From assembly GCA_947561585.1 (NCBI GenBank), contig CANNZV010000331.1, positions 1-64,000 of the forward strand: a DNA stretch of 64,000 nt. The letters run 5' to 3'. The position numbers and the translations under genes were made by a program. Shown piece by piece: positions 1 through 11,783 of the stretch; within the stretch, counting starts at the first letter, position 1; the number at the start of each line of letters is the position of its first letter. This DNA comes from Caprella mutica. Its lineage: Eukaryota > Arthropoda > Malacostraca > Amphipoda > Caprellidae. The notes below the pieces were generated by a model. That model was not told the origin of the DNA. It saw nothing but the letters and a program-made list of their open reading frames with translations, and made no database searches.

Positions 1-528
1 GTATAACACTAAATTCTTCAAATGTCACCATAAGAAAAAATGATTAGGAGTTATGCCCGATGATCTTGGTTGTCACACAATTGCATAGATTAGGCAATAA
101 TGCGATTGTTGAACACATCAGTTTGCAAATGTCACACAGCGATCGTTATGGCAGCAATGAGAACATAGATTGAATTATATTCGTGAAGAAATGGAGGACA
201 TGTGGAGGGAGTTAGTAGATAGTAAGGAAGAAATATAGATTAAATGTATATCGTACAATGGGTCGTTATAATAATATGTTATAAATATAAAGGATTATCG
301 TTTTTTTATTAAAAAAAACAATCTTCTTTTTGTTCTGTTTGTGCGCAAGCATACTTTTACTATAATCACTATTGCATCAATAAAGATGGATAAATAGTTT
401 CAAAATTTTCACCATTCATGTAAAAAAAGTAGACAAACATAAATGTATTCATTAGAAAAATTGGAACGTTAGTAGTTTTTGAGATATAACAATTCAAAGT
501 TGAATTCCGGTTTGTTTGACCAACCCTG
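1..528. mobile_element. Possible end of a mariner/Tc1-like element (partial)
   Basis: The stretch ends in GACCAACCCTG followed by TA, the form expected of a Tc1/mariner terminal repeat (CAGGGTTGGTC read inward) next to its TA target. Before it is an AT-rich segment and, at about 170-240, a short plus-strand frame (REEMEDMWRELVDSKEEI, stop at 236-238) that could be the tail of a degraded transposase. I cannot assign it to a family. The other end lies outside the window, so element status rests on the terminus alone. Confidence 0.4.
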
Positions 529-2044
529 TATAGGTTGAATTTAAGTAAAGAAATATATTATATATTCATAACAGTTTCCAATAAATTATCATATTATCTA
601 TATATAATATCATACGATTGTAATCCAAGATAAAAAAAAGCCCAACAGATCCAAATCTAAAGACAGGCCTACCATAGAGCTGCTAATTTTCTCCGTTTAT
701 TTTTACAAAAATAATCCAATAAGCTAATTAAGAAAATGAAGAGCAAAATTATCTCCATCATACAGAGAAAGAAACTTAAATTCCGTCCCTAAATCGGGCC
801 AATCAATCCCCATTCTCTAAGTTTCTAAAGTTTTCTGCTGACGAGAAATGCAGTGGTGGGCGATAGCGTACTTTTACTGCTCGACTGATTGGAATTCCTT
901 GTAGATTCTATCACGAATTTCATTGAAGATCACCGGCTATTCCCTTTTAGAATTTGGTATTTGGATTCTATTCGGGGTACTTCTACACAGCAGCATTCTG
1001 CTTCTCGAGTGAGAAAACGATTTATTTGCACCATTTCTTGTGATATTCTTTTATTTATTTCGTTTAAATTTTATTTTCATATAAGAAGGAAAATCTAAGT
1101 ATTATATTCATTGTGTACAAAATATATTATTCCTTTTTATAAAGCTGAGGAACCTGAGAAAGACATAAAAAATTATCTTTCCAACCTATATATAATAATT
1201 AATTCAAAAAAATACAACTCTCCGGTTCGATATTTCCAAACTTAAATGTGTACTCTATAGAGACTCAACATAAAATAATAACAATAATGAACTTTTCGGT
1301 ATATCGAGAGTCCGAAATAAGAAAGTCTTTCAATCAATAGAACTGAGATTGGAAGCGTGATGATATTACAGAAGAGTGTTTTCTCTTCACTTTTTTGGCT
1401 TTGCAGAGTCGGCAGTATAAATTTTACTTTTTAAAACGTACCGATTGAACACTCTGGGTCTTCAATTATATACTATATTATTTACTGAAAATATTATATT
1501 ACTTGACATATACTTATAAATCTTATTTCATCATTCATGAACGGTTTACTTCTTATATTCCTGTCAGTAGCAAATTATAATTTAACTAAAAATAAAAATA
1601 TATTTAATTTTGACCATTAATTATGTTGGATCCACCAGAGATTTAAGTTTGACTCAACACAGGATCATCTATGGCGCCACCATAAACATCTCTCTGTGTA
1701 TAGGTAATTAATTGTTGTGTCCGTCTCATTTTTCAGCTCTGTAAAGCATTGTAAATGTTGAGTCAGCAGTTCGTAAGGAAATAGATGAGGAAGTCTCTCA
1801 TTGGGTTCTAAAGGCTTAGGTAATATATGTTCAATATATATTGATATTTATTACTAGTTTTATCATTTTAATCATAAAATAATATAAGAAATATCAAATA
1901 TTGTATATATTAAGCACTATTTTTCAAGATCCTAGTCATGTAATGAATCGTTTTTATATTGATGACAGCTTTTCATTGCAACTAATATTTATTTTGCTTC
2001 AGTTAATCTTGTACTATAGAATAATATTTATAATATAGTGTTGC
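529..2044. other. AT-rich spacer, no gene seen
   Basis: No frame here shows a recognisable domain, and no tandem or inverted repeat stands out. A TTTTTCAG acceptor-like site near 1729-1736 is followed only by frames with early stops. Confidence 0.6.
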
Positions 2045-2831
2045 TGAAACTAGGAAAATTCGTCCACGGAATATTCGTCAAGGGAAATTCGTCCACAGAA
2101 AATGCGTCCACGGAATATCCGTCCTAACTTTTCATAAATTAGGAATATGAAGAATGGCATCATTGAGTGTTAACAATATATATAAGATATAATTGAAGTT
2201 GCATTAAATCTGGTTAGGTGAAAATAACATTTATGTCCAACAGTTATAACTTTTGATGGAAAAATTCATTCTATGCAATATTTGTTATTTATAATTGAAA
2301 AGATAAAATAAACTAAACACAAATAACTTAATATATTATTTAAGTTTAATAATGTATTTTTTCAGTAATGCAAAACATGAACAACATTTGTCCAAAAAAT
2401 AGCTGCAATTTGCGATACTAGCTTTTTCATTTTTCCCATCAATATCTCGATATTTTGGCCTTCTGTGTCACCTCTCTTCGTTTGAATTACTGTAGTTTGG
2501 GTTAGTTTTCCTTCCTTTATCAAAACTGCGACAAGTTTCCAAATATTAGGATGCTCTATCGTAATTGATGTTCTCATTGCGGAGTGGAAACATTCTAGAT
2601 AATTGTTAGTTCGGGGCAATTCCTGTATAATACTAGGTCTCTAACATTCCAAAATTCAAATTTATATAATGGGTTTTCGCAGTTGGTTTAGTCTTACCCG
2701 TTTTGTTCCATACATACCTACAATTTACATATGTGTTATGTAGCTATATACATACATTAAACTACTTTATAATAGTTTAGTGGACGAATTTTCCGTGGAC
2801 GAATTTTCCGTGAACAAATTTTCCGGACACG
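2045..2831. mobile_element. Foldback-like MULE element 1 (GGACGAATTTTCC arrays)
   Basis: The left array at 2051-2128 holds about five copies of a 13-15 bp unit (GGAAAATTCGTCCACG type). The right array at 2780-2831 holds three copies in the opposite orientation (GTGGACGAATTTTCC). The core is AT-rich and carries a MULE transposase remnant on the minus strand. The flanks share AGTGTT (2037-2042 and 2832-2837), which may be a decayed 8-bp target duplication (AGTGTTGC against AGTGTTAT). The outer tips, CTAGGAAAATTCGTCC and TCCGGAAAATTTGTTC, match the tip shared by the other foldbacks in this window. This copy links the family to the Mutator-like superfamily. Confidence 0.8.
2362..2665 (-). pseudogene. 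C-terminal remnant of a MULE (FLYWCH-type) transposase
   Basis: On the minus strand the frame from 2619 to the stop at 2362-2364 reads LPRTNNYLECFHSAMR, then HPNIWKLVAVLIKE. This is the signature of the C-terminal part of insect MULE transposases of the FLYWCH-associated type (PRTNN..E.WH....HPNIWKF...L..E). A few codons upstream, in another frame (about 2640-2665), FEFWNVRD resembles the segment that normally precedes it, so a frameshift and an in-frame TAG separate the two. About 90 residues remain of a protein usually several hundred long. The catalytic DDE core and zinc finger are absent, so it cannot be active. It lies inside the terminal arrays of foldback element 1, implying the arrays and the transposase moved together. 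The family call rests on motif recall, not a database search. Confidence 0.72.
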
Positions 2832-2837
2832 AGTGTT

Positions 2838-3717
2838 ATAATCATTTTATACTATCCACAGTTCAGATAACTATAGTGATTATATACAATATATATTATT
2901 CATTGAAATAAATGGCAATTATCATAATATGATTGAACAAAAATCAGAAGAAGTACTACGTAATATTTTTTAATATTTAATCATTATTTATAATTGATTG
3001 ACCATTGAAACGTTCCATTTTGTAGCGTATTTGCTCCTATTTTCTAATTCCAATTGTCTAATTTAAATTAAGGAAATGTTTTTCAGTTTCATTCACTGAA
3101 GTGAACTTCAGAACACTCTCTGCCCTAAATCTATTCACTTAAATAATATAATTATCATTCCACTTGGACATTAATGGAAGTATCGTGTTTATTATTTCCG
3201 TACTGACTCATTTTAATTGGAATTAGTTATTTTATTTTAATTAGTTAGAAGCAAAATATAGTGAGTGGTTAACACTATCTTAACAGAATTGAGTTCACTA
3301 TTACGTGTGATTTTGAATATTCAGTTATTCTACACAATCGAGATGGTAATGCTACTAAAATAACGATTTTTTAATATGATTATGAATAATCATTCATAGT
3401 AAACAATTTCATATATTTTACGAATTAATTTTATTCTCAGTATTACATTTTCCCTGACGTGATTTGAGTATATCCTTTCATTCCCAAACCATCTTTTCTT
3501 CAATATAATCCAAGTTACAAAATTCACAAAGCTTAACATTACTTAAAAGGAGGAAGTTAAAAGAAAGTCACTTCATATGCAGATTGAAACTCCTTCTCTC
3601 CTGTTATTGGAACTGTCGAAACATTTTCCCAATTCACAAGACTGAGTTGATGGGAACTACTTACTTTAAGTGATATTTCCATTCCTCTTTACATTCGTAA
3701 TATATAATTAGTCATCG
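2838..3717. other. AT-rich spacer, no feature seen
   Basis: No repeat array or recognisable coding frame. If the minus-strand exon at 3718-3819 is real, its 3' UTR would lie here; I did not find a clear AATAAA signal close to its stop. Confidence 0.5.
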
Positions 3718-3819
3718 TCATCGTGACTCAGCATCCTCCTCAGAAATGAGGTCCCTCTTCCGGTTTCCGGCCATCAAAGCCCCTAGTGTCGAGCGAGATT
3801 GGCCGGCGAATGCTCCCTC
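3718..3819 (-). CDS. Candidate terminal coding exon, unidentified gene
   Basis: This island is far richer in GC than its surroundings. On the minus strand an intron-like stretch ends in TTATTATTTGCAG. Directly after it a 34-codon frame opens in phase 0 and ends at TGA (3718-3720). The peptide starts EGAFAGQSRSTLGALMAGNR and ends KRDLISEEDAESR, a basic then acidic hydrophilic tail with no domain I recognise. It looks like the cytoplasmic C-terminus of a larger protein whose upstream exons would lie at higher coordinates or beyond the window. Against it: a second frame is also open here, and on the plus strand an AG acceptor is followed by a 27-codon frame starting ATGAGGTCCCTC. Codon bias and the acceptor favour the minus strand, but coding status is inferred. 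Confidence 0.45.
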   Translation of the reverse strand, partial: EGAFAGQSRSTLGALMAGNRKRDLISEEDAESR

Positions 3820-5705
3820 CTGCAAATAATAATAAATAATAATAAATTTGTATTGTAATAATATCCATCTTGTATTTATAAATTATTTTATACATATTTT
3901 TATAATTTGATATTCATTTTGATATGTTTTAGTGAATTTTCTAGTAATTAACTATAACTATAACTATAATTACAATTCTTTATGGCTTGTGAATCAAGAT
4001 TGATATATATCGAAATTGTATGGTGAACCCATCGAGTGGACCCATCTTAATATTCTATGAACAAACCATCAAATTCTCTCAAGGTAAATAACATCTGGGA
4101 ACTAAATCCTAGATTAGAATTTCTTATTCCTCACAGTCCATTTAACGGAGTGTTTCGTAATTTATTGCGGGACTCTCACTCCCATAACTTCTTTGGAAAA
4201 TGTAAGAGGGATAATTATGTTCAATGGCGAGGAAAAGATTGATGTTGTGTTTATCAGTCCACTCTTCGAATCGCTAAAAATTTTCATGTAATTTAAATTG
4301 TTGATATTTTTTCATATTTTTGATATATTAATTGTTTCATCGTTTAGTAGAACTAAAAAAAAATTATTGATTGAATCATTATATTTGTTTTCATAAATAG
4401 TTTTTCCATCCTTTCCAATCATTTCTGATAACTCGGATTTTAATCTCTGAAATAGAAGGAACAAAAGAAAAACTTTACTCATTGATTATATATTTCAAGT
4501 AATATTTTTTCCTTTTTATCAAAAGATTTCAATAAATAACTCGAAAGACTAGTCATATTATACAACTTTATCATGATTGCACTCAGGAAATGAACCAAAT
4601 GCAATCGAGAGATACAGTTAGGAATTTGATTACCGAAGTAACTTAGTTACGTTTGAGTTTCATCAGTTAGCAGGTAAAGTTAGATCTTCTAATACAGTGG
4701 CGTAGAACCTACAGAACCTATCTTCTGAAACTGTAGAATAATCATTATTATTAATATTCATACTTTATATTTATAGAAAACATAAACTTTTAATAAAAAA
4801 GAAACAGATTTCAATATTTACTTATCAGGTGATATATCTTAATAGAGAAAGGTTTTAGTATTAAATAATTTAATATATTGAACATATTGAGAGTTGAAAT
4901 TTTATATTAATGAGAATTTATTCTTTTCAAAACTTTGATATTCAATGATTATTGAAAAGGAATCAGTCAACAGAAGGAAAATACTGTCAGACGATGGAGC
5001 CACTCTATGAGCATCTGCTGCAAATAAGAAATGGTATTGTTATAGCGGAATATTGAACAGCAGGAAACATGAACTTGTTTAGATATATAGAATATGTTAA
5101 AATTAATTTGATACTTATATCCAAATGCAAAATACAATGTTAACAGATGTTTTAGAACATGTTACCAAAATTTCTCAATTTTATTATAATTACTTACATT
5201 TATAATTTAGTAAATAATAATAGTCTCAACACACGGTTTTACAAGTAACAAACATCAACTCCTTCAATTTTGTCTTAGTAATCCCAAATACAACACCTTA
5301 TTCTCCCTACTAACGTTTAACACCCTGACTTCTGTTTTATATTTTGAGAATAGTTGTGTGGACTTGAATCGTAGAGACGAAATGCAAATTGAATTCAAGA
5401 TCAAAGGAAAAGGCAAATGTTTCTTTGCATTACAAAGTGTAGCTTCAAGTCCTTCACTTCCATGTCTGATCTTGACAGAATCGCAACAAATAAAACTGCA
5501 GTGAAGTTATAATCTGAATGAGACAGAATGCTAAGCAGAATATTTTGTTAATATTTAATTTTAAGGTAACATATTTATCTGGGAAGTGACACCAATTTTG
5601 GAAGGTTAGTGGAGGAATTTTGAAATTTATATTCTAAGCAATGTTAATGTGAATATACACTTTTTTGACAACTGAAACTGAGTGAATGAAATAAACTAAT
5701 CTAAA
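3820..5705. other. AT-rich spacer with short simple repeats
   Basis: It holds a small AAT run at 3826-3847 (just upstream of the candidate exon acceptor) and an AACTAT run at about 3950-3972. The plus-strand frame at 4057-4242 has no domain or supporting signal. Nothing else stands out. Confidence 0.6.
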
Positions 5706-6787
5706 GCTCATTTCTTCCTCTCATTCATTTTCTTCCTATCATTCATTTTCTTCCTCTCATTCATTTTCTTCCTCTCATTCATTTTAATACTCTCATTCAT
5801 TTTCTTCCTCTCATTCATTTTCTTCCTCTCATTCATTTTCTTCCTCTCATTCATTTTCTTCCTCTCATTTATTTTCTTCATCTCATTCATTTTCTTCCTC
5901 TCATTCATTTCCTTCCTCTCATTCATTTCCTTCCTCACTTTCATTTTCTTCCTCTCATTCATTTCCTTCCTCTCATTCATTTCCTTCCTCTCATTCATTT
6001 TCTTCCTCTCATTCATTTTCTTCCTCTCATTCATTTTCTTCCTCTCATTCATTTTTTCCCCTCTCATTCATTTTCTTCCTCTCTTTCATTTTCTTCCTCT
6101 CATTCATTTTCTTCCTATCATTCATTTTCTTCCTCTCATTCATTTTCTTCCTCTCATTCATTTTCCCACTCATTCATTTTCTTCCTCACATTCATTTTCC
6201 CTCTCATTCATTTTCTTCCTCTCATTCATTTCCTTCCTCTCATTCATTTTCTTCCAATCATTCATTTTCTTCCTCTCATTCATTTTCTTCCTCTCATTCA
6301 TTTTCTTCCACTCATTCATTTTCTTCCTCTCTTTCATTTTCTTCCTCTCATTCATTTTCTTCCTATCATTCATTTTCTTCCTCTCATTCATTTTCTTCCT
6401 CTCATTCATTTTCCCACTCATTCATTTTCTTCCTCTCATTCATTTTCCCTCTCATTCATTTTCTTCCTCTCATTCATTTCCTTCCTCGCATTCATTTTCT
6501 TCCAATCATTCATTTTCTTCCTCTCTTTCATTTTCTTCCTCTCTTTCATTTTCTTCCTCTCATTCATTTTCTTCCTATCATTCATTTTCTTCCTCTCATT
6601 CATTTTCTTCCTCTCATTCATTTTCCCTCTCATTCATTTTCTTCCTCTCATTCATTTTCCCTCTCATTCATTTTCTTCCTCTCATTCATTTCCTTCCTCG
6701 CATTCATTTTCTTCCAATCATTCATTTTCTTCCTCTCATTCATTCTCTTCCTCTCATTCATTTTCTTTCTCTCATTCATTTTCATTT
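5706..6787. repeat. 18-bp tandem array (TCATTCATTTTCTTCCTC)n
   Basis: About 60 near-perfect copies of an 18-bp unit. The plus strand is almost pure pyrimidine and the minus strand purine-rich. Because 18 is divisible by three, the minus strand reads MNERKK repeats without stops for up to 119 codons. Occasional 12-bp units (CATTTTCCCTCT) break the phase near 6160-6200, 6410-6450 and 6622-6670. A block of roughly 200-250 bp containing these short units is itself repeated two to three times, so the array has also grown by larger duplications. I see no reason to call the peptide a gene. Confidence 0.95.
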
Positions 6788-7935
6788 ATCAAAGCTGAGA
6801 AGGAAATGGACTTTTTTGTTTCTTTAAAAAATGATCTTTTCAAATGGTGGATGAGTTTTTATCTTGTTCAGGTTCAGCAACTTCTTCCACAGCAAAGACT
6901 CTTCAGTAAGCTTAGTATATTTTAATCATTTTAAGTTTTAGATTTGAAATCAGTTTCATTTCAGTTTTTTTTATGTTCATAAGAAAATTGAAGTGTTTTT
7001 TGTATCTGTACGTTAAAAGGCGTATTCTGTATGTAAAAAAATAACATTTCATATTCATAATATTATTCTAATAACATGATTGTATAAGGAATATTTTTAT
7101 CAGGTAATAAAAAAAATTTGAATATAATATTGCAGTAGAATAATTAATATTATCTGCTATATCACATCCTAGATAAATATTTGCATACATATTTATATCA
7201 GATAAAACTTTTAATGTGACTGAATGCCATCAAAATTGTTATCATGTTTGAAATAAATGAAAGTGAAGTTTTATCATTTATAAAGTATTTTCTACATTGC
7301 CTTTGTGTATGAATATGAATAATATATCATTGATTTATTTTTTTTCATGAATATCTCTATTTCATTATACATTAAATCACAATATTTTAAGTTAGGTTTA
7401 TTTAATTTAAAAATATGATTATAAAATGAACTTTTTAATACATAATGTTAAACAAATATCCTTAAAAAAACAGAGAAATTGGAACAGCATTTACGGTTTC
7501 AAATTTAGTTGGAAATCAGATTTCTTGGCAAGATTTCCATTAGTCAGCATAATAATGTCCTCTCCTCTTCATTTATATCTCATACCTTTCCTTATGCGGA
7601 TCACTGTGAAGTAGTTTAGTAATACATTTATTGCTAACATGGGAATTATTCTTTCGTCTATTCAAAAAGCGTACAGAAAACATGCATTCAAAGTTTTGCA
7701 ATGTACCATTGATTGAAAATTTGATTGTTAATATAATAATATGCTGTAATAAATTATCTTGGGATCTATGTATGACTTCGATGAAATTGGCTATATTATC
7801 TAAGTATTTTTCTCGCCGTAATTCACATTACACTCAACAAACGCCAGAATTATATTTTAGTTGTCTGGAGAACGGTGACCGAGTGTCCTCCATTCTACCC
7901 CGTCCATCTGTGGCTATGACCCTTTAAAGGATAAA
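6788..7935. other. AT-rich spacer, no gene seen
   Basis: Open frames at 7426-7614 and 7631-7927 encode no recognisable domain and have no splice or promoter context. No repeats stand out. Confidence 0.55.
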
Positions 7936-8520
7936 ATTTTAATGACTCTTCCATAGTAATGATTCTTCTATTGACTCTTCCATTAGTAATGTCTCTTCCA
8001 ATGACTCCAGAGTCTCTTGACTTTCAAGACACAGGTGGAGAATGTAAGTAGTTACTCTTCCATTAGTAGTGACTCTTCCATTAGTAATGAGTTTTCCAAT
8101 GACTGGAGTCTTGTGACCTTCAAGATACTTGAGGAAAATGTAAGTAATGACTCTTCCATTTGTAATGTCTCTTCCATTGACTCTTCTATTAGTAAGGACT
8201 CATCCAATGACTTTGGAGTCTCGTGACCTTTGAAACACTGGAGGAGAAGGTAAGTAATGACTCTTCCAATGACTCCAGAGTCTAGTGACTTTCAAGACAC
8301 TGGAGGAGAAGGTAAGTAATGACTCTTCCAATGACTCCACAGTCTAGTGACTTTTAAGACACTGGAAGAGAAGGTAAGTAATGACTCTTCCAATGACTCC
8401 ACAGTCTAGTGACTTTCAAGACACTGAAGGAGAAGGTAAGTAATGACTCTTCCAATGACTCCAGAGTCTAGTGACTTTCAAGACACTGGAAGAGAAGGAA
8501 AGTAATGACTCTTCCATTAC
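7936..8520. repeat. 62-bp minisatellite with splice-donor-like units
   Basis: From about 8225 to 8520 five copies repeat every 62 bp; for example GGTAAGTAATGACTCTTCC starts at 8311 and again at 8373. Units carry GACTCTTCCAATGACTCC, an AGTCTAGTGACTTTCAAGAC segment and GGAGGAGAAGGTAAGTAATG. The earlier part (7936-8225) holds more diverged, shuffled copies of the same words (GACTCTTCCATTAGTAATG). Most late copies contain AAGGTAAGTA, a near-perfect eukaryotic 5' splice-site consensus. Confidence 0.93.
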
Positions 8521-10385
8521 GTCTTTATGGTAGACTCTTTGGTGAGTTTATGAGGCAATTGAATTGGGTAAATATTTGCTTGATGGAAAATAAAAAGAAT
8601 GAAATGCGGAAGGAAGTTTATAAAGAAAAATGAAGTGACATCTAATAACATCGAATAAAGGAATAATAGTGATCAATTTGAATACATGAATGAATATATA
8701 TTTCTATAGGTCATCAACATTATTTCTTTCTTTTATAAATATGATCTACTTATTGTTTTCTGTTAATCCATGAGACTTTTTTGATATGGAAAAAATTTAT
8801 TCATTTTATGATATATTCTTTTTACTAGTTTGATCTGGTAATTAATGGAAATGGAACATATAATTCCATTATATTTCAGGGATGATATAAACATAACATA
8901 AATATAATATTATTGACTATGTTATTCTCAAGCACATTTCCATGCAAATCCAACAAACTATAATTAAAGAACTGAAAAATATGATAGTAATTCGTACTAT
9001 AAATAGTAGAGTGAATCATAATCAACATTGCCCCAATATTGTATCAAAATTCCGAATTATGTTCCGATAATGGGGTCATGTTTCCAAGGAACATTGTCTT
9101 CTAAGATGCAGCTTTCGATAATACAGTCCAAATCTCTTACCTTCTGATTCCCAAATTCAAACATCAAAAACAGATAATTGGAATTCTATCTTCTCTTACT
9201 CTCAAAATTTCCAATCCCATGTAATAAAAAGGAAAGATAGAGCAGAGGAACATAATCAGAAAGAGGAATCAATTCATATCGTTAGGATCTCCTGATAAAA
9301 TTAAATGTTATATTTATTATAGTAAAAGTGCATTTCAATTCTCTTGTGTTCTATGTTCATTATGATACCTTTAATATGAATGTATAGCTTGAAAAAAATC
9401 GAAATAGAAATTTTTAAATGGTTGGATAAGAAATTTTAGCATTAATTTGCAATAAGAAGATATGGAATCTTTTTGATTTACATTAATCTAGAACTTAGAT
9501 TATTCAATATATATAGTTATTTAATTCTCAGATGAAAACATATTATATTGCATAACGATTTAATCCTATTCTTATATTTTCGACTACTGTTATTACTCTG
9601 AACAATTATATTTCAAATCTTTTTTTTTGAAATAGGATTCATGAGAGATTTTTCGTTAGATATTGCGCATGTGCATACAAAGACACAGCTCTTCATTTGT
9701 TTGAAAAGGACTTCCATACCATCAACCTCTAGAGTTCAATTTATGGAGGTGTATATCTGGAAGTTCTATAGTCAATTATTCATGTTCTTCCAACCTTTGA
9801 ATCCACCTAACGAAGATTATTCAATCTGAGAGGACTTCGGCCCCCCTCTTGATCAAAGAATTTCAGAGTAGTGTCTGAATGTCTGGAGATTCAGCATCAA
9901 ACATAATTCATGAATAACCCGCCTTGTATAGTTACCTCTATGTACGATATATATATATATAGATTGTATATATTCGGCGAGATGAATAATTAAGTACTTA
10001 GTTACTATTATTAGGTAGTTTCTGGAGTATTCTGGAAGGGAACCTTCAAATATTTATAGTGGATTTATGTTTGTATACATTTTCTGTTTGTGTTTCGGGC
10101 AAACGTTAAGTAAGAAAGAGAAAAGTCTTTTACTCGGTTTAGTGGATATAGGTTTTATAAACTATTTAAGATAAAATAGAAAATCTTCATTTATGACAAA
10201 TTGAATTTTTTTGGAAACATTTAAGATATATAAGTTTAAAAATAAATTAAATATACGAATACAAATTTTCGAACATTTGATGGCAAATATAATTTATTAA
10301 TTCGCTATAGAAGGGTTTCGAATCTCTCAAATTTTCTAGAGTTTTGTGTTGTTTAAACGGATTCAATCTCATATTCGTAATAATT
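8521..10385. other. AT-rich spacer, no gene seen
   Basis: No repeat array and no recognisable coding segment. The frame at 9641-9829 follows an AG (TTTTGAAATAG) and then a GC-richer patch, but its sequence gives no domain and there is no donor site, so I do not call it. A short AT run lies near 9948-9961. Confidence 0.55.
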
Positions 10386-10500
10386 TCATTCTTTGTATGT
10401 AGCAGATCTCTTTGGATTTAGTGTTTATTGTTGTCGCTGGGGAAACTTTACGAGCGAGATAAGCCAAATGGTTATGTTTATTGTCATTAAATTGCATTCA
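10386..10500 (+). repeat. Dispersed 115-bp repeat, copy 1
   Basis: It contains TTGTTGTCGCTGGGGAAACT followed by TTACGAGCGAGATAAGCCAA. A second copy in the same orientation is at 55468-55580, with about six differences over the best 98 bp. Identity falls off sharply on both sides. No terminal inverted repeat or poly(A) tail is visible, so the class is unknown. Confidence 0.85.
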
Positions 10501-10719
10501 ATGAACGAAAATGTGGTTGTTGAAGCAGATGCAATAATATAATTATACTATTGTAGACGAAATAAATGATATGTATTGTTAATGCCTATAAATTGACCAT
10601 GCTTATATTTTTTATTTATTATCAAATATTTTAGTATCAAATTTTAGTATATTTTTAGTATCAAATTGATTTAGAATATTATGGAATTATTTATTTATAT
10701 TGATATCATTAAAAAATTA

Positions 10720-10745
10720 ATTTTAATTAATTAATTAATTAATTC
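10720..10745. repeat. TTAA microsatellite
   Basis: A short run of ATTA/TTAA units (AATTAATTAATTAATTAATT) in AT-rich sequence. Confidence 0.8.
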
Positions 10746-11248
10746 CAATCATTTTTATTTCACAGTTTCTGATTTCGTTTCGTAGGTAAGTACACTAATG
10801 AAAATACACCATTGATGATCCACATTATACAATATTAAATAAAATATCACTATACAATATTATTAACATCCAATATGTTAACAAAGTAAAGGGAATGAAT
10901 TGAATGGGTTCATCTTCCAAGAATTTCAATTATGGAAATCTTTACATCCATCACTTATTTCTCTAAGTTATATAACCATTCTTCTATTCCGTCCATCAAA
11001 CCCACACTGTGCAATATATCATTAGACACTGTTAATATAAAGCATTCTCGTTTGATGATTTATTATTTTGTTGTCTAACCTTTAATGTTCGTAGAGAGGG
11101 TCAGACGTTAGAAACAATGGATGCTTTATTCTTAACCCTGAACCGCTTCTTGGAAAGATAGGATTTACTCTCTAGAAATTAATAGGCGGAGTAATTAATG
11201 ATGATTATATTGAAGATAGGACAAAGAATAGGAGTTTTGTAGATATCG

Positions 11249-11353
11249 ACACTCACAGTACTTGGAAAGTGGGAGTTAGCATAGTTCTTGAACTATTCGG
11301 ACCTCTAGAAATATGTGCTTGACCTTGACCCACTTCCCGAGTACTGAGGGTGT
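11249..11353. mobile_element. Small MITE, family ACACTCACAGTAC, copy 1
   Basis: About 105 bp with imperfect terminal inverted repeats: ACACTCACAGTACTTGGAAA at the left, and CCCACTTCCCGAGTACTGAG then GGTGT at the right. A relative with the same ends is at 33188-33308. Non-coding. It lies about 55 bp before the 38-bp minisatellite. Confidence 0.75.
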
Positions 11354-11407
11354 ATATGAGTAAGTCGATATTTCACCAAATGATTTTTACTCATTCATAT
11401 AACGCGG

Positions 11408-11783
11408 ATACTCCCACAATGGTTAGTGGTGATTCACTCCATTTACACTCGGTACAATGGTTAGTGGTGATTAATTCCATTTACACTCGGTACAATAGTT
11501 AGTGGTGATTCACTCCATTTACACTCGGTACAATGGTTAGTTGTGATTCACTCCATTTACACTCGGTACAATAGTTAGTGGTGATTCACTCCATTTAAAC
11601 TCGGTACAATGGTTAGTGGTGATTCACTCCATTTACATTCGGTACAATAGTTAGTGGTGATTCATACTATTTACACTCGGTACAATAGTTAGTGGTGATT
11701 CACACCATTTATACTCGGTACAATAGTTAGTGGTGATTCACACCATTTACACTCGGTACAATAGTTAGTGGTGATTCTCACCC
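11408..11783. repeat. 38-bp minisatellite, 10 copies
   Basis: The word TTAGTGGTGA (one copy TTAGTTGTGA) starts at 11423 and recurs every 38 bp up to 11765. The rest of the unit is TTCACTCCATTTACACTCGG then TACAATRG. Copies differ by a few substitutions and none is in a sustained reading frame. Confidence 0.96.

Noticed and set aside
5708..6633. Three minus-strand frames of 65-119 codons with MNERKK repeats
   Set aside because: They are the translation of an 18-bp tandem array, with no unique sequence, promoter or splice context.
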